Positions 36,175-45,735 are shown, counted from the stretch's first letter. The stretch is DNA of 64,000 nt from Pseudoruminococcus massiliensis (GCF_900291955.1 NZ_OLMR01000006.1:1-64000); one strand, 5' to 3'. The notes: generated by a model not told the origin, from the sequence alone. Numbers and translations are program-made.

Positions 36175-37066
36175 ATTCTTCGTCTTTTTTATCAATGTAA
36201 TAAAGTTTCAGCATATTTGCGTCATGCCCAAGAGTAAGTACACTCCTTGTCTTTTCAATCAGAAGCTTTAAACCATATCCAAGCATAGCACCAATCGTAT
36301 ACATCATAATATCATCTAAGCATACCGAACCAGTATTCAGAACAAGCTGACAAAGCTCTAAAAGTGCTCCACCAGCTATACCTATAAGAATTATCGGAAC
36401 AAGCCTGATTTTAGATATGAATATCGGTAAGAAAAATCCTATCGGAATAAATAAAATGCAATGCCATAAAATATAGAAAATACCCGTAGTATGTTCTCCT
36501 GTTAAGCATTTGACTATCCGCATAAACGGCACGGCTACAACTTGTCTGTCACCGCTGAAATCACCATTAAATGGAAGTATATCCTTGCAAAAAACTATCA
36601 TAACATAGATAATAAGCAAAGCCATACTACTCAGAAACAAAAACTTTGAAAAACCATATCGCTTTTCTCTTGTATTCCACGAGGCAACTGCAAAAAGCTT
36701 TATGCTTGTAGTTATTGCAAAAGGCACAAACCATATCAACACCCACGAAATCATGTCATAAAGTGTAAGTTCTTCGCCAAGTGGCTTTGAATTTCCGTTC
36801 ATAGCTGAGGCTATGCTTTCAAATACAAATCGTATCGCTAAAAGACTTGTTGCCGTTATAAGTGCAACTCCCATAACCTCATATTTTTTTACAATCAAAA
36901 GTAAAACAACAGTAATTGTAACAGAAACAGAAAGAACATATAATAACCAAAATTGCTGTTCGCATTGAACCTTAGCTTCTGTTGGAAGCAAAAAGAGCAT
37001 AAGCCCTGCGGCTAATGCAAGGAAAAAATGCCCTATTGGCAATTTCTTCCCTTTTAAAAAATTCAT
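36173..37066 (-). CDS. VanZ-family membrane protein
   Basis: 297 residues with about seven to eight hydrophobic segments. The C-terminal half fits VanZ: YILWHCILFIPIGFFLPIF, GGALLELCQLVLNTGSVCLDDIMMYTIGAMLGY, with the conserved Glu-x-x-Gln and Asp-Asp-x-x-x-Asn-like pattern (here DDIMMYT). VanZ-like proteins are linked to glycopeptide and lipid A tolerance, mechanism unknown. The start ATG overlaps the ruvX stop by four bases (ATGA), so the two are translated together. Confidence 0.8.
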   Translation of the reverse strand: MNFLKGKKLPIGHFFLALAAGLMLFLLPTEAKVQCEQQFWLLYVLSVSVTITVVLLLIVKKYEVMGVALITATSLLAIRFVFESIASAMNGNSKPLGEELTLYDMISWVLIWFVPFAITTSIKLFAVASWNTREKRYGFSKFLFLSSMALLIIYVMIVFCKDILPFNGDFSGDRQVVAVPFMRIVKCLTGEHTTGIFYILWHCILFIPIGFFLPIFISKIRLVPIILIGIAGGALLELCQLVLNTGSVCLDDIMMYTIGAMLGYGLKLLIEKTRSVLTLGHDANMLKLYYIDKKDEE

Positions 37067-37482
37067 AGCCTGCTCCTTTCACTATCAAGATAATCCTGTA
37101 AAATAATAACTGCCGCAACGCTGTCAACAACAGCCTTACGCTTTTTTCCTCTTGTATTTGTTTCGTTTAAGTATCTGTGAGCAGTCATAGTCGTGCCACG
37201 CTCATCCTGCATAATAAGCTCTAAGCCTGTTTTTTGCTTTAAAAGCTCACCAAAGCTTCTTGCATTCTTAGCACTATCACCCTCAGAACCGTCCATATTC
37301 TTAGGGAGTCCGAGGACAATTCTTTCTGCTTTAAGATCCTTTGCTTTTTCTGCTATCTTATCTGCAAGCACTTCAGGATTTCTTTCCGTAATCACGCCAA
37401 CAGGTGATGCAAGAAATCCGCTCTTATCGCACACAGCTAAGCCCGTTCTGACTTTTCCTAAATCAACAGACATTATAATCAT
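37063..37482 (-). CDS. ruvX: RuvX (YqgF), Holliday-junction resolvase-like nuclease
   Basis: 139 residues of the RNase H fold. SVDLGKVRTGLAV carries the first catalytic Asp, GLPKNMDGSEGDSAKNARSF the middle motif, DERGTTMTA the second acidic site and VVDSVAAVIILQDYL the C-terminal Asp. The family acts on branched DNA and in pre-16S rRNA processing. Start ATG 37482 after AAAGGAAA; ATG 37473 is possible. Confidence 0.9.
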   Translation of the reverse strand: MIIMSVDLGKVRTGLAVCDKSGFLASPVGVITERNPEVLADKIAEKAKDLKAERIVLGLPKNMDGSEGDSAKNARSFGELLKQKTGLELIMQDERGTTMTAHRYLNETNTRGKKRKAVVDSVAAVIILQDYLDSERSRL

Positions 37483-37545
37483 AACAATATTTCCTTTGAA
37501 TATATTTTCTAAAACGAGCTATAACTGTTCTGCAAGCTCGGTTAA

Positions 37546-38172
37546 TTATTGTATATCTTTGAGATGCTCTGTATCATTTTCAGATACAACCTCAACCCAG
37601 CCATCATCAGCAACAATAGTGCTTATCGCACAATTTGTTCCCCAAGGCACTGTTTTAAGCTCATCAATAGGCTTTCCATAGGCATTGCAAAGCATATTTC
37701 TTATAGCACAGCCGTGTGATACAACGCATACGCATTTGCCCTCATTGTTATCAATAAGCTTTCTCAACATTCTGCCAGCACGCTGATAAACGCTTTCCAT
37801 TCCCTCGCTTTTTTCGGGATTAAAGCGTTCTGGGTGATTATCCCAGTTATCGCTCTGTTCAGGGAAAAGTCTTACAATATCCTTTATATACATTCCGTCC
37901 CAGATGCCTGCGTTTATTTCCATAAGGTCATCATCAAGAATGATTTTATCCTCAGGAATATTATGGCTCTCCGCAATGCTCTTAGCTGTGACAAACGCAC
38001 GCTTCAATGGACTTGAGTAAACAACATCTATTGGCTCATCTTTGAGCTTATTTACAGTAGCCTCAATCTGTCTTTTACCCTTTTCGGTAATCTCTGTATT
38101 TATTCTTCCCTGAAAAAATCTCTTTTCATTTCCCTCCGCCTGACAATGGCGGACTAAAATTATCTTTGTCAT
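37546..38172 (-). CDS. Histidine phosphatase family protein (phosphoglycerate mutase-like)
   Basis: 208 residues. The active-site motif reads VRHCQAEGN (usual RHG; here RHC), with SSPLKRAFVTAKSI, EINAGIWDG and VVSHGCAIRNML giving the other His and Arg residues. Acts on small phosphorylated metabolites; substrate not predictable. It is separated from ruvX by 63 bp and from pyrD by 41 bp. The Gly to Cys change in RHG is accepted in the superfamily. Confidence 0.85.
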   Translation of the reverse strand: MTKIILVRHCQAEGNEKRFFQGRINTEITEKGKRQIEATVNKLKDEPIDVVYSSPLKRAFVTAKSIAESHNIPEDKIILDDDLMEINAGIWDGMYIKDIVRLFPEQSDNWDNHPERFNPEKSEGMESVYQRAGRMLRKLIDNNEGKCVCVVSHGCAIRNMLCNAYGKPIDELKTVPWGTNCAISTIVADDGWVEVVSENDTEHLKDIQ

Positions 38173-38213
38173 TACTATTCTCCCCTATGCCAATGACTAT
38201 ATAAGTCATCAAC

Positions 38214-39125
38214 TCAGCCTGTTATAACAGTACCCGTAAGCTCTGTTACAGACCTCATACCATTTCTATCGAGATAATCATTCAAGCCTTGTCTGATTTT
38301 TACTGGAGAATATGGGTCTGTGAAAAGTGCTGTACCGATTTGAAGTGCGTCTGCACCTGCCATAAGCATTTCAACGGCATCTTTCCAAGTAGTAATACCG
38401 CCCATTCCTATGATAGGAATATCAACAGCATTGGCAACCTGCCATACCATTCTTACTGCAACAGGAAATACTGCTGGACCTGACATACCGCCTGTAATAT
38501 TTCTTATAATTGGTCTGCGTGTGTTTATATCAATTCTCATACCTGTTAGAGTATTTATAAGTGAAAGTGCATCTGCACCCTCTGCCTCTGCTGCTTTTGC
38601 GATAGAAGCTATATCAGAAACATTCGGTGAAAGCTTAACTATAAGTGGCTTTTGGCAGTATTTGCGGACAGCCTTTGTAATAGCTCCAACAGATTCGCAA
38701 GAAGTACCGAACTGAACTCCACCCTCTTTAACATTTGGGCAAGAAATATTCAGCTCAACCATATCAATATCAGTATCAGAAAGTCGTTCAGCCATTTTGC
38801 AGTAATCTTCTTGAGTGCTTCCTGCAACATTTGCAATTATAACTGTGTTCTGCTCACGAAGCCAAGGCAAGTCATTTTCTATAAAATGCTCTACACCAGG
38901 ATTTTGAAGTCCAACTGCATTAAGCATACCTGATGGAGTTTCTGCTATTCTTGGCGGAGGATTTCCTAAACGCTCCTTGAGAGTAATTCCCTTGCAAGAG
39001 ATTCCACCCAACTCCTCAAGTGGATAGAACTCGCTGTATTCATGACCGAAACCGATAGTTCCTGAAGCTGCTATAATCGGATTTTTAAATTCTACACCTG
39101 CAATATTTACGCTTAAATCTGCCAT
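38214..39125 (-). CDS. pyrD: Dihydroorotate dehydrogenase B, catalytic subunit
   Basis: 303 residues, an FMN TIM barrel. ELNISCPNVKEGG carries the catalytic Cys, VKLSPNVSDI and the NTLTGMRID stretch bind FMN and orotate, and GMGGITTWKDAVEMLMAGADALQIGTAL is the phosphate-binding end. Oxidises dihydroorotate in pyrimidine synthesis. It is type 1B: it needs PyrK, whose gene overlaps its start by one base at 39125. No other pyr gene is nearby. Confidence 0.95.
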   Translation of the reverse strand: MADLSVNIAGVEFKNPIIAASGTIGFGHEYSEFYPLEELGGISCKGITLKERLGNPPPRIAETPSGMLNAVGLQNPGVEHFIENDLPWLREQNTVIIANVAGSTQEDYCKMAERLSDTDIDMVELNISCPNVKEGGVQFGTSCESVGAITKAVRKYCQKPLIVKLSPNVSDIASIAKAAEAEGADALSLINTLTGMRIDINTRRPIIRNITGGMSGPAVFPVAVRMVWQVANAVDIPIIGMGGITTWKDAVEMLMAGADALQIGTALFTDPYSPVKIRQGLNDYLDRNGMRSVTELTGTVITG

Positions 39126-39886
39126 CAGAATACAACCTCCTCTGCATTAAATACTGGACCATTTTTGCAAACATGCTTATAGCCCTGTGTGCCGTCTTCT
39201 CTATTAACAAGTACAGCACAACCCAAGCAAGCACCAACGCCACAAGCCATTCTTTCCTCTAAAGAAATCTGACAAGGCACACCAGCCTGACGAGCAATTT
39301 CTGCAACACCTCTGAGCATAACCATTGGTCCACAAGCACAAACCATATCAGCATTGCCGATAACATCTTTCAGAGCCTCTGTAACAAACCCCTGTCTACC
39401 TGCCGAGCCATTATCTGTCATAAGAATATGCTCACCGATTGACTTAAAATCTTTCTCAAGTATAACAGCACTCTTATCTCTGAAACCTGTGATAGTTACT
39501 GCATTTTTGCTCTGCTTTGCGGCATAAAGCATAGGAGGCACACCAATACCTCCTCCAATAAACACTGTCCTTTTGTCTGGCTCTATCTTAAAACCATTTC
39601 CTAAAGGAGCAATCACATCGACTTCTCCGCCAACCTCTGTCTGTGAAAGTATATCAGTACCCTCTCCACGAACTTCAAATACAAGGCGAAACTCTGAACC
39701 GTTTATATCACAAATTGAAATCGGACGGCGGAGAGTTTTTCCTGGCACACGGATATGGACAAATTGTCCAGGCTTAGCAATTTCTGCAAGCTCTTTATTT
39801 GAAATTCTAAAATCAAAAATTGTGTCAGTCAACTGAGTTTTCTTAACCAGCGGACATGGACGGGCATCGTATTTCATCAAATTCAA
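39125..39886 (-). CDS. pyrK: Dihydroorotate dehydrogenase B, electron-transfer subunit PyrK
   Basis: 253 residues. The FAD-binding motif is RRPISICD, the NAD-binding part is VFIGGGIGVPPMLYAA and the C-terminal 2Fe-2S site is CGVGACLGCAVLV with a distal Cys in YKHVCKNGPVF. Passes electrons from PyrD to NAD. Translation is coupled with pyrD (stop and start overlap). Confidence 0.95.
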   Translation of the reverse strand: MNLMKYDARPCPLVKKTQLTDTIFDFRISNKELAEIAKPGQFVHIRVPGKTLRRPISICDINGSEFRLVFEVRGEGTDILSQTEVGGEVDVIAPLGNGFKIEPDKRTVFIGGGIGVPPMLYAAKQSKNAVTITGFRDKSAVILEKDFKSIGEHILMTDNGSAGRQGFVTEALKDVIGNADMVCACGPMVMLRGVAEIARQAGVPCQISLEERMACGVGACLGCAVLVNREDGTQGYKHVCKNGPVFNAEEVVF

Positions 39887-40046
39887 TCCTTTCGGTATGA
39901 TATAAATTGATTATAGCATATTTTTCCGTTTGAGGAAACATCTTTTTGAAATTCTGATAAAATTTAAAGGATTTTGATTTCTGCAAGTAATAATTAAAAT
40001 TTCTGCTATATAAACTATCCTTTTTACAAATTTTCCTTTTCAGCTA

Positions 40047-40075
40047 TTGAAGATTTACTGATAAAATGGTAAAAT
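40047..40075 (+). promoter_or_regulatory. Promoter of glyQS
   Basis: TTGAAG (40047-40052), 17-base spacer, TAAAAT (40070-40075). It leaves a leader of about 40 bases, too short for a T-box. Confidence 0.6.
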
Positions 40076-40119
40076 AAATTCATATGTCAATATCACGCAC
40101 AATGAAAGGAAGCGTTGAA

Positions 40120-41496
40120 ATGAAAAATACTGAAAAGACTATGGACAAAATTGTAGCTCTCTGTAAAAACAGAGGTTTTGTTTACCCAGGTTCTGAAATC
40201 TATGGCGGTCTTGCTAATACTTGGGATTATGGCCCTCTCGGCAGAGAACTTAAGGATAACATTAAATCTGCTTGGCATAAGAAATTTGTTCAGGAAAACA
40301 AATATAATGTAGCACTTGATTCTGCTATCCTTATGAACCCACAAACATGGGTTGCATCGGGTCATCTCGGCGGTTTCTCAGACCCTCTTATGGATTGTCG
40401 TGAGTGCAAAACTCGTCACAGAGCAGATAATCTCATCGAAGACTTTGACGGCACTAATGTTGCAGGCTGGTCCAACGAAGAAATGATGAACTACATCAAA
40501 GAAAAGCAAATTCCATGCCCACTTTGTGGCAAGCATAACTTCACAGATATTCGCCAATTCAATCTTATGTTCAAGACTTTTCAGGGCGTTACTGAGGATA
40601 GCAAGAACGAAATCTATCTTCGTCCTGAAACGGCACAGGGTATCTTCGTAAACTTTGCTAATATTCAGCGTACAAGCCGTAAAAAAGTTCCTTTCGGTGT
40701 TGCTCAGATTGGTAAATCTTTCAGAAACGAAATTACTCCAGGTAACTTCATTTTCCGAGTAAGAGAGTTTGAGCAAATGGAGCTTGAATTCTTCTGCAAG
40801 CCTGGTACTGACCTTGAATGGTTCGATTACTGGAGAGGCTTCTGCCGTGATTGGCTCTATTCCCTCAATATCAAAGAGGAAAATCTCAGACTTCGTGACC
40901 ACTCCAAAGAAGAGCTTTGCTTCTATTCTAAGGCTACAACGGACTTTGAATACCTCTTCCCATTCGGCTGGGGCGAACTTTGGGGCGTTGCTGATAGAAC
41001 AGATTACGACCTTACTCAGCATCAAAATACTTCAGGCAAGAGCCTTGAATATTTCGACCCAACAGACAACTCTCGTTATATTCCTTATGTTATTGAGCCT
41101 TCACTCGGTGTTGAAAGACTTTTCCTCGCACTTATGACAGAGGCTTATGATGAGGAAGTTATTGACGAAAAGGATACTCGTGTTGTATTAAGACTTCACC
41201 CAACACTTGCACCATTCAAGGCTGCTGTTCTTCCACTTTCTAAAAAGCTTAATGACAAGGCTGAGGCAGTATTTGAAACACTTCAAAAGCACTTTATGGT
41301 TGAATATGATGACGCAGGTTCTATCGGTAAGCGTTATCGCCGTCAGGACGAAATTGGCACACCTTTCTGCATCACATATGACTTTGAATCTGTTGATGAT
41401 GGTTGCGTAACTGTTCGTGACAGAGATACTATGACACAAGAAAGAATTTCTATTGACAAGCTTGTTGATTATATAAACGAAAAGATTTCATTCTAA
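40120..41496 (+). CDS. glyQS: Glycyl-tRNA synthetase, single-chain (class II)
   Basis: 458 residues from ATG 40120, seven bases after AAAGGAAG. The class II motifs are clear: YPGSEIYGG and WDYGPLG at the N-terminus, [13 protein letters not shown] (motif 2 area), [13 protein letters not shown] and [11 protein letters not shown], and [13 protein letters not shown] (motif 3). The C-terminal anticodon-binding domain includes [13 protein letters not shown] and [15 protein letters not shown]. This is the homodimeric bacterial/eukaryotic type, not GlyQ plus GlyS. Confidence 0.95.
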   Translation: MKNTEKTMDKIVALCKNRGFVYPGSEIYGGLANTWDYGPLGRELKDNIKSAWHKKFVQENKYNVALDSAILMNPQTWVASGHLGGFSDPLMDCRECKTRHRADNLIEDFDGTNVAGWSNEEMMNYIKEKQIPCPLCGKHNFTDIRQFNLMFKTFQGVTEDSKNEIYLRPETAQGIFVNFANIQRTSRKKVPFGVAQIGKSFRNEITPGNFIFRVREFEQMELEFFCKPGTDLEWFDYWRGFCRDWLYSLNIKEENLRLRDHSKEELCFYSKATTDFEYLFPFGWGELWGVADRTDYDLTQHQNTSGKSLEYFDPTDNSRYIPYVIEPSLGVERLFLALMTEAYDEEVIDEKDTRVVLRLHPTLAPFKAAVLPLSKKLNDKAEAVFETLQKHFMVEYDDAGSIGKRYRRQDEIGTPFCITYDFESVDDGCVTVRDRDTMTQERISIDKLVDYINEKISF

Positions 41497-41523
41497 AATA
41501 AAACTGTGCATACAGAATAAAAT

Positions 41524-41566
41524 AGACCTTGTGAGTTAATCTTGCCCACAAGGTCTTATTTATTTT
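41524..41566 (+). terminator. Terminator between glyQS and spoVAE
   Basis: AGACCTTGTG (41524-41533) pairs with CACAAGGTCT (41547-41556), followed by a T-rich run. Placed between convergent genes. Confidence 0.8.
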
Positions 41567-41602
41567 AAAATTGAAAACACAATATTTTATGATACTTAAT
41601 TT

Positions 41603-41971
41603 TTATTTTTTAGCCCTCGGTTTTGAAATCAATGCAGCTAAATATCCAAAGAAAATTGCTGCGGCAATTCCAGCGGCACATGAACTTATACCACCTGTTA
41701 ATGTACCAAGCCAGCCATCTTCCTCTACGGCAGTTTCTACCCCTTTTGCAAGTGTATATCCAAAACCAGAAAGCGGAACAGTAGCTCCCGAACTTGCAAA
41801 ATCGACTATTGGCTCATAGATTCCGATTGCTGTAAGAAAAACACCTGCTACAACAAAAGTTACAAGTATTCTTGCAGGTGTAAGCTTGGTTTTATCTATC
41901 AATATTTGTGCTATAACGCATATTAGTCCTCCGACCATAAAAACCCTAATAAATTCCCAAAGTATATCCAT
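41603..41971 (-). CDS. spoVAEB: Stage V sporulation protein AE (SpoVAEb-like)
   Basis: 122 residues with four hydrophobic helices. FMVGGLICVIAQILID and GGISSCAAGIAAAIFFGYLAALI match the SpoVAC/SpoVAE membrane family that moves dipicolinic acid into and out of the spore. The start follows AGGAGC. It is alone here, without spoVAC or spoVAD beside it, which is unusual since they are normally consecutive. Shows that the host makes spores. Confidence 0.85.
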   Translation of the reverse strand: MDILWEFIRVFMVGGLICVIAQILIDKTKLTPARILVTFVVAGVFLTAIGIYEPIVDFASSGATVPLSGFGYTLAKGVETAVEEDGWLGTLTGGISSCAAGIAAAIFFGYLAALISKPRAKK

Positions 41972-42133
41972 ATGCTTTTGCTCCTTTTTTCTGTATAAAT
42001 TTATATTTCACTGTTTTTAGAAAACTATTCATAATATTTAAAAGAAAATGTTTATGTTTTAGTGTGAAATATAGATTTTCAGAATCTGATGTGTTATAAT
42101 TTTTATATAATTGATTCAACGGAGGATTTTATA

Positions 42134-43096
42134 ATGAATATAACCTTGCTTGGCTGTGGAAGATGGGGTTCTTTCATCGGTTGGTATCTCGATAAAATTG
42201 GTCATAAAGTTAAGATATGGGGTCTTGCAGATGCTCCACAATTTATAGAATTAAAAACAACAAGAAAAAATAATATGCTTAGCTTTCGTGAATCTATTGA
42301 ATTTACAGATAACCTTGAAGAAGCTATTGCTTCTGCGGAGGTTATGATTATTTCAATAAGCTCTCAAGCTTTGCGTTCATTTATGGAAAGACTTTCTAAA
42401 TTAGATTTAAAAGGTAAAACTATAGTTCTTTGTATGAAAGGAATAGAAGTTGCTACTGGAAAGCGTCTTACTGAGATTGTTTCAGAATTTATAACAAATG
42501 AAACAAAGCTTGCCATTTGGGTTGGTCCCGGACACCCTCAGGATTTTAGCAATGGTATTCCTAACTGTATGGTTATTGACTCAAATGATGATGAGGTTAA
42601 GAATTTTCTTATTGATGAATTTTCAAGTGAGCTTATTCGTTTTTATGTTGGTAAAGACCTAATCGGAAGCGAGATAGGCGCAGCGTCTAAAAATACTATT
42701 GGTATAGCGGCAGGTATGCTTGATGGTATGCACTTGTCATCTCTAAAGGGAGCTTTAATGTCAAGAGGTACAAGAGAAATCGCAAGACTTATCAAGGCAA
42801 TGGGAGGAAATGAGCTTTCTGCCTATGGTTTATGTCATCTTGGAGATTATGAAGCTACACTTTTTTCACCATATAGTCATAATCGCCGTTATGGTGAAAT
42901 GCTTGTAAAGGGCGAAAAATTCGCACAACTTGCTGAAGGTGTAGATACAACAAAGGCACTTGTATTTCTCGGTGAAAAATATAATGTAGACTTACCTATA
43001 TGCAAGGCTGTTAATAAAGCTATTCTTGGTGAATATACTCCTAAGGAATGTTTAGATGAACTATTTTTGAGAAGTAGAAAGCCTGAATTTTATTAA
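42134..43096 (+). CDS. gpsA: NAD(P)H-dependent glycerol-3-phosphate dehydrogenase
   Basis: 320 residues from ATG 42134, behind GGAGG. Rossmann motif LGCGRWGSFIGWYL (a GxGxxG variant with Arg-Trp), ISISSQALRSFM, VLCMKGIE, and the C-terminal helix with SEIGAASKNTIGIAAGMLDG carrying the catalytic Lys, then GDYEATLFSPYSHNRRYG. Makes glycerol 3-phosphate for phospholipids. GCGRWGS departs from the common GAGSWGT, and the motif 'GPS' before the second domain reads VGPGHPQDF, so a related 2-hydroxyacid-type substrate is not excluded. Confidence 0.8.
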   Translation: MNITLLGCGRWGSFIGWYLDKIGHKVKIWGLADAPQFIELKTTRKNNMLSFRESIEFTDNLEEAIASAEVMIISISSQALRSFMERLSKLDLKGKTIVLCMKGIEVATGKRLTEIVSEFITNETKLAIWVGPGHPQDFSNGIPNCMVIDSNDDEVKNFLIDEFSSELIRFYVGKDLIGSEIGAASKNTIGIAAGMLDGMHLSSLKGALMSRGTREIARLIKAMGGNELSAYGLCHLGDYEATLFSPYSHNRRYGEMLVKGEKFAQLAEGVDTTKALVFLGEKYNVDLPICKAVNKAILGEYTPKECLDELFLRSRKPEFY

Positions 43097-43103
43097 TAGA
43101 ATT

Positions 43104-43262
43104 TTAAAAACTTATTATATAAATAGTTAAACAAGCTATGGCAAATTTAAGCGAACTTCTGTTGTCTTTAAATTTATTGTCAAGTTCGTCTTTATAATAT
43201 TTGTTATGGATAATCTCCGACCATTCTTTTGAGTCATAATTTGCTATTGTAGGCTTATATTT
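43104..43262 (-). other. Possible C-terminal gene remnant (low confidence)
   Basis: After gpsA the minus strand has a 52-codon open stretch without a start codon, reading from KYKPTIANYDSKEWSE to FAIACLTIYIISF; the last 17 residues are hydrophobic. A stop precedes it directly. It may be a decayed 3' gene end. Otherwise 43097-43593 holds only the tRNA fragment and terminator described separately, and no intact gene. Confidence 0.3.
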
Positions 43263-43380
43263 TTATAAAATGGCATAAAGCTTACAATCTAAAAATAGCT
43301 TATATATGCGGTTTTTCGACATTTTATAAAAAGTAACCAAAAGCTATATTTTATACTATTTTTATAAATTCGTAATGAGC

Positions 43381-43413
43381 AAGGTCACGGGTTCGAGTCC
43401 TGCCACAAGCTCT
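43381..43413 (+). pseudogene. 3' end of a tRNA gene, without its 5' part
   Basis: AAGGTCACGGGTTCGAGTCC continues TGCCACAAGC and TCT. This is a T arm (GGGTTCGAGTCC) with an acceptor 3' strand. The sequence upstream cannot form the anticodon and D arms nor the acceptor 5' strand, so only the 3' end is present. A terminator follows at 43420. Such 3'-end copies are left by mobile elements that integrate in tRNA genes. Confidence 0.6.
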
Positions 43414-43419
43414 AAATTT

Positions 43420-43451
43420 CCCCTTGAACACTGCGTTCGAGGGGTTTTTTT
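43420..43451 (+). terminator. Terminator after the tRNA fragment
   Basis: CCCCTTGAAC (43420-43429) pairs with GTTCGAGGGG (43435-43444, one wobble pair), then seven T. Confidence 0.85.
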
Positions 43452-43593
43452 GTTATTATAGATGAAAAATAAAAGCTCCAACTGCATTTTGAACTGCCCC
43501 AAATTGTGCAGACAGTATAAAAAGACCCTACTCGATGTAGCAGAAGCATAGCTATAAGATTGACCTCTGTCACCTTCGCCCGAGGATTGTCCA

Positions 43594-43827
43594 TCAACAT
43601 ACTCTTACACTTCCGCTGCCAATGTAATCAACGATGCCGTCGGCACTCTCAATAGGAGAGTTTGGATGAGAAATCTTCTCAAAAGTGTAATCACCATTAG
43701 TATAAGTATACTTTGGGTTAAGTTCGTTTGCCGCAAACGCTGGCGATACAGTTTGTACAAGTATTGTTGCACAAATAGCAGTGCTTAATAATGTTGCGAG
43801 AATCTTTTTAAAGCCATTTTTAAACAT
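43594..43827 (-). pseudogene. Truncated secreted protein
   Basis: 77 residues. A clear signal peptide (MFKNGFKKILATLLSTAICA, ending SPAFA before ANELNP) is followed by only about 45 residues: KYTYTNGDYTFEKISHPNSP and VDYIGSGS. The 'YTNGDYTFEKI' pattern resembles the start of large leucine-rich surface proteins. The frame stops at 43594 right before a scar region with a tRNA end, so the rest has probably been deleted. Start follows AAAGGATTG. A genuine small secreted protein cannot be excluded. Confidence 0.55.
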
Positions 43828-44053
43828 TTTATCAATCCTTTCTTAAATGATATTTTCTAATACTATCAGCACAATATAGTATATTGTCAATATATTCCTA
43901 AAGCTGTTATTTTTGTACAATTTTTTCTATGTGTATAAAAAATTTTAATATTAAGGTCATCTATAAGATAATTTTATATATTTATTTTACCAAAATAAAA
44001 AAAATTCTCAGCAAATTTCCGAGAATTTCACGCTGAGAATTTTCACCAATTAT

Positions 44054-45346
44054 TTACTGAAATTTTGCTGTTTTAGAATTAAGCTCATCTATATCAGGCA
44101 TTTCAACACCTTCAGATGTTACATTATAATCCTCTTTAAGCTTTAATATTCGTCTTACTGATTCATCTATTCTTTCCTCTGTAATAGCACCATTTTCAAC
44201 AGCTTCTTTTATGGCTTTAACTGCCTGTTTTACATTATCTTCCCCAAAACATATTGAAAGAATATCACAGCCAGCATTTATCGACAAAACCGCCGCATCG
44301 CCAAAAGAATAGCTTTCACTTATTGCTCCCATAGTAAGGTCATCAGTTATTACAACTCCTTCAAAACCCATTTCGTCACGAAGTAAATCTGTAATAATAT
44401 TCTTTGACATACTTGCAGGATAATTTTCATCTAATTCTGTACATAATATGTGTGCTGCCATTATCATAGGAACACCATTCTCTATAGCACTCTTAAATGG
44501 CAAAAGCTCACTTTGCCAAAGCTCTTCTTTTGACTTCGTAACAAGCGGAAGTCCATAGTGTGAATCTGTTTCAGTATCACCATGTCCAGGAAAATGCTTT
44601 GCAACTGGAATCGCTCCTGTTGCTTTTAAACCGAGCATATCTGCAATACCATATTTGCATACATCATCAGAAGTTTTTCCGTATGCTCTGTTTCCGATAA
44701 CTGTATTATCTGGATTGCTCCATATATCAAGTACTGGCGAAAAACCTGTATGAAGACCAAACGATGTAATCTGTGTTCCTATCTGATAACCTGCATTATA
44801 GCAATATTCAGTATCCTCCGAGCCTGCAATAGTCAATGCTGACGGCATACTCAAAACATCATCTGGTAATCTTGTAACAAGACCGCCTTCCTCGTCCATA
44901 CCTATTATATACGGTATATCTCCTGCGGTTGATTTTATAGAATTAGTAAGATTAACAAGCTGTTCTGCATTTGTGATATTCTTGCCAAAAAGAATAACTG
45001 TTCCAAACTTATATTCCTCTGCAAATTCTTTGAAATCATCATCAACTTCTGTTCCATCTATACCAACCATTAACATTTGTCCTATTTTTTCATCAAGAGT
45101 CATTTTAGAAATTTCCTCGGAAATTTCATCAGTTTCTTCATTCGAGCTTTCAACTAAAGAGCTTTCTTGTTTAGAAATAAGGCCTTCTTCAGCTTTTGAG
45201 CTTTGAGAACTTTCAATAGAAGTATTATCTAAAGAACTTTCTTTTGAAGGCTCAACATTTTTAGTGTCATTCCCAGAGCAAGCAGAAAATGCACTCAATA
45301 AAATCATTACAGCCAATAAGGCTGATATTGTTTTTAATTTTTTCAT
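44054..45346 (-). CDS. nagZ: Glycoside hydrolase family 3 lipoprotein (beta-N-acetylhexosaminidase, NagZ-like)
   Basis: 430 residues. A lipoprotein signal peptide ends in the lipobox LSAFSAC (Cys at about 23), then a Ser/Glu-rich linker to about residue 80. The catalytic domain has MDEEGGLVTRLP, KHFPGHGDTETDSHYGLP (the His-Asp acid/base loop of NagZ, about 252-269) and VVITDDLTMGAIS with the nucleophile Asp (about 335). It would remove N-acetylglucosamine from muropeptides outside the cell. Monocistronic; the start follows GGAGAA. Confidence 0.9.
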   Translation of the reverse strand: MKKLKTISALLAVMILLSAFSACSGNDTKNVEPSKESSLDNTSIESSQSSKAEEGLISKQESSLVESSNEETDEISEEISKMTLDEKIGQMLMVGIDGTEVDDDFKEFAEEYKFGTVILFGKNITNAEQLVNLTNSIKSTAGDIPYIIGMDEEGGLVTRLPDDVLSMPSALTIAGSEDTEYCYNAGYQIGTQITSFGLHTGFSPVLDIWSNPDNTVIGNRAYGKTSDDVCKYGIADMLGLKATGAIPVAKHFPGHGDTETDSHYGLPLVTKSKEELWQSELLPFKSAIENGVPMIMAAHILCTELDENYPASMSKNIITDLLRDEMGFEGVVITDDLTMGAISESYSFGDAAVLSINAGCDILSICFGEDNVKQAVKAIKEAVENGAITEERIDESVRRILKLKEDYNVTSEGVEMPDIDELNSKTAKFQ

Positions 45347-45405
45347 TTTTAAATTCTCCTAATTTTTAATAATTTAAAGTTTATTAACTCGGTTAAAGAA
45401 ATTAC

Positions 45406-45682
45406 CGACCCTTAAAAAGGTTCGAGCAAAACTTTTAATTGTTTTAGATAAGTTCATCAACTAATCGGTAGTTCATTGGAAAATTCATTATCCGCGATAA
45501 AAAACTTCCCTTACCCACTACGAGCGAGACTTGTCGAGCGATTTCGCGTCTTGGGTGCGGCGGCTCGCCGCTTAAGGGCGTTGCCCTTAAAACCTACAAG
45601 GGACTCCGTCCCTCGACCCTGCGAGCCTTTAAAAAGGCTCGAGCGAAACTTTTATCTGTCTTGGGTACAGCGGTTCGCCGCC
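45406..45682. repeat. Intergenic modular repeat, copy 1 (order A'-B-A-B')
   Basis: Module A (45572-45665) contains the hairpins TTAAGGGCGTTGCCCTTAA, GGGACTCCGTCCC and GAGCCTTTAAAAAGGCTC, then CGAGCGAAACTTTT. Module B (45461-45571) runs from CTAATCGGTAGTTCATTGG to GGCGGCTCGCCGC. Partial A' (45406-45437) and B' (45666-45682) flank them. The same modules occur at 54062-54308 in the order A-B. The 389-bp stretch before asnB has no gene. The hairpins may act in transcription termination, but the unit looks like a dispersed repeat family. Confidence 0.8.
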
Positions 45683-45735
45683 AATAAGCAATATTTTTTG
45701 AAATATGCATATACTGTATTTAAAGGAGTGATTTT

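Noticed and set aside
39887-40119. T-box leader for glyQS
   Set aside because: The distance from the promoter is only about 40 bases and there is no specifier loop or antiterminator.
43412-43600. A 62-codon frame on the minus strand
   Set aside because: It overlaps the tRNA fragment's terminator and the truncated protein, lacks a ribosome site and matches no known family.
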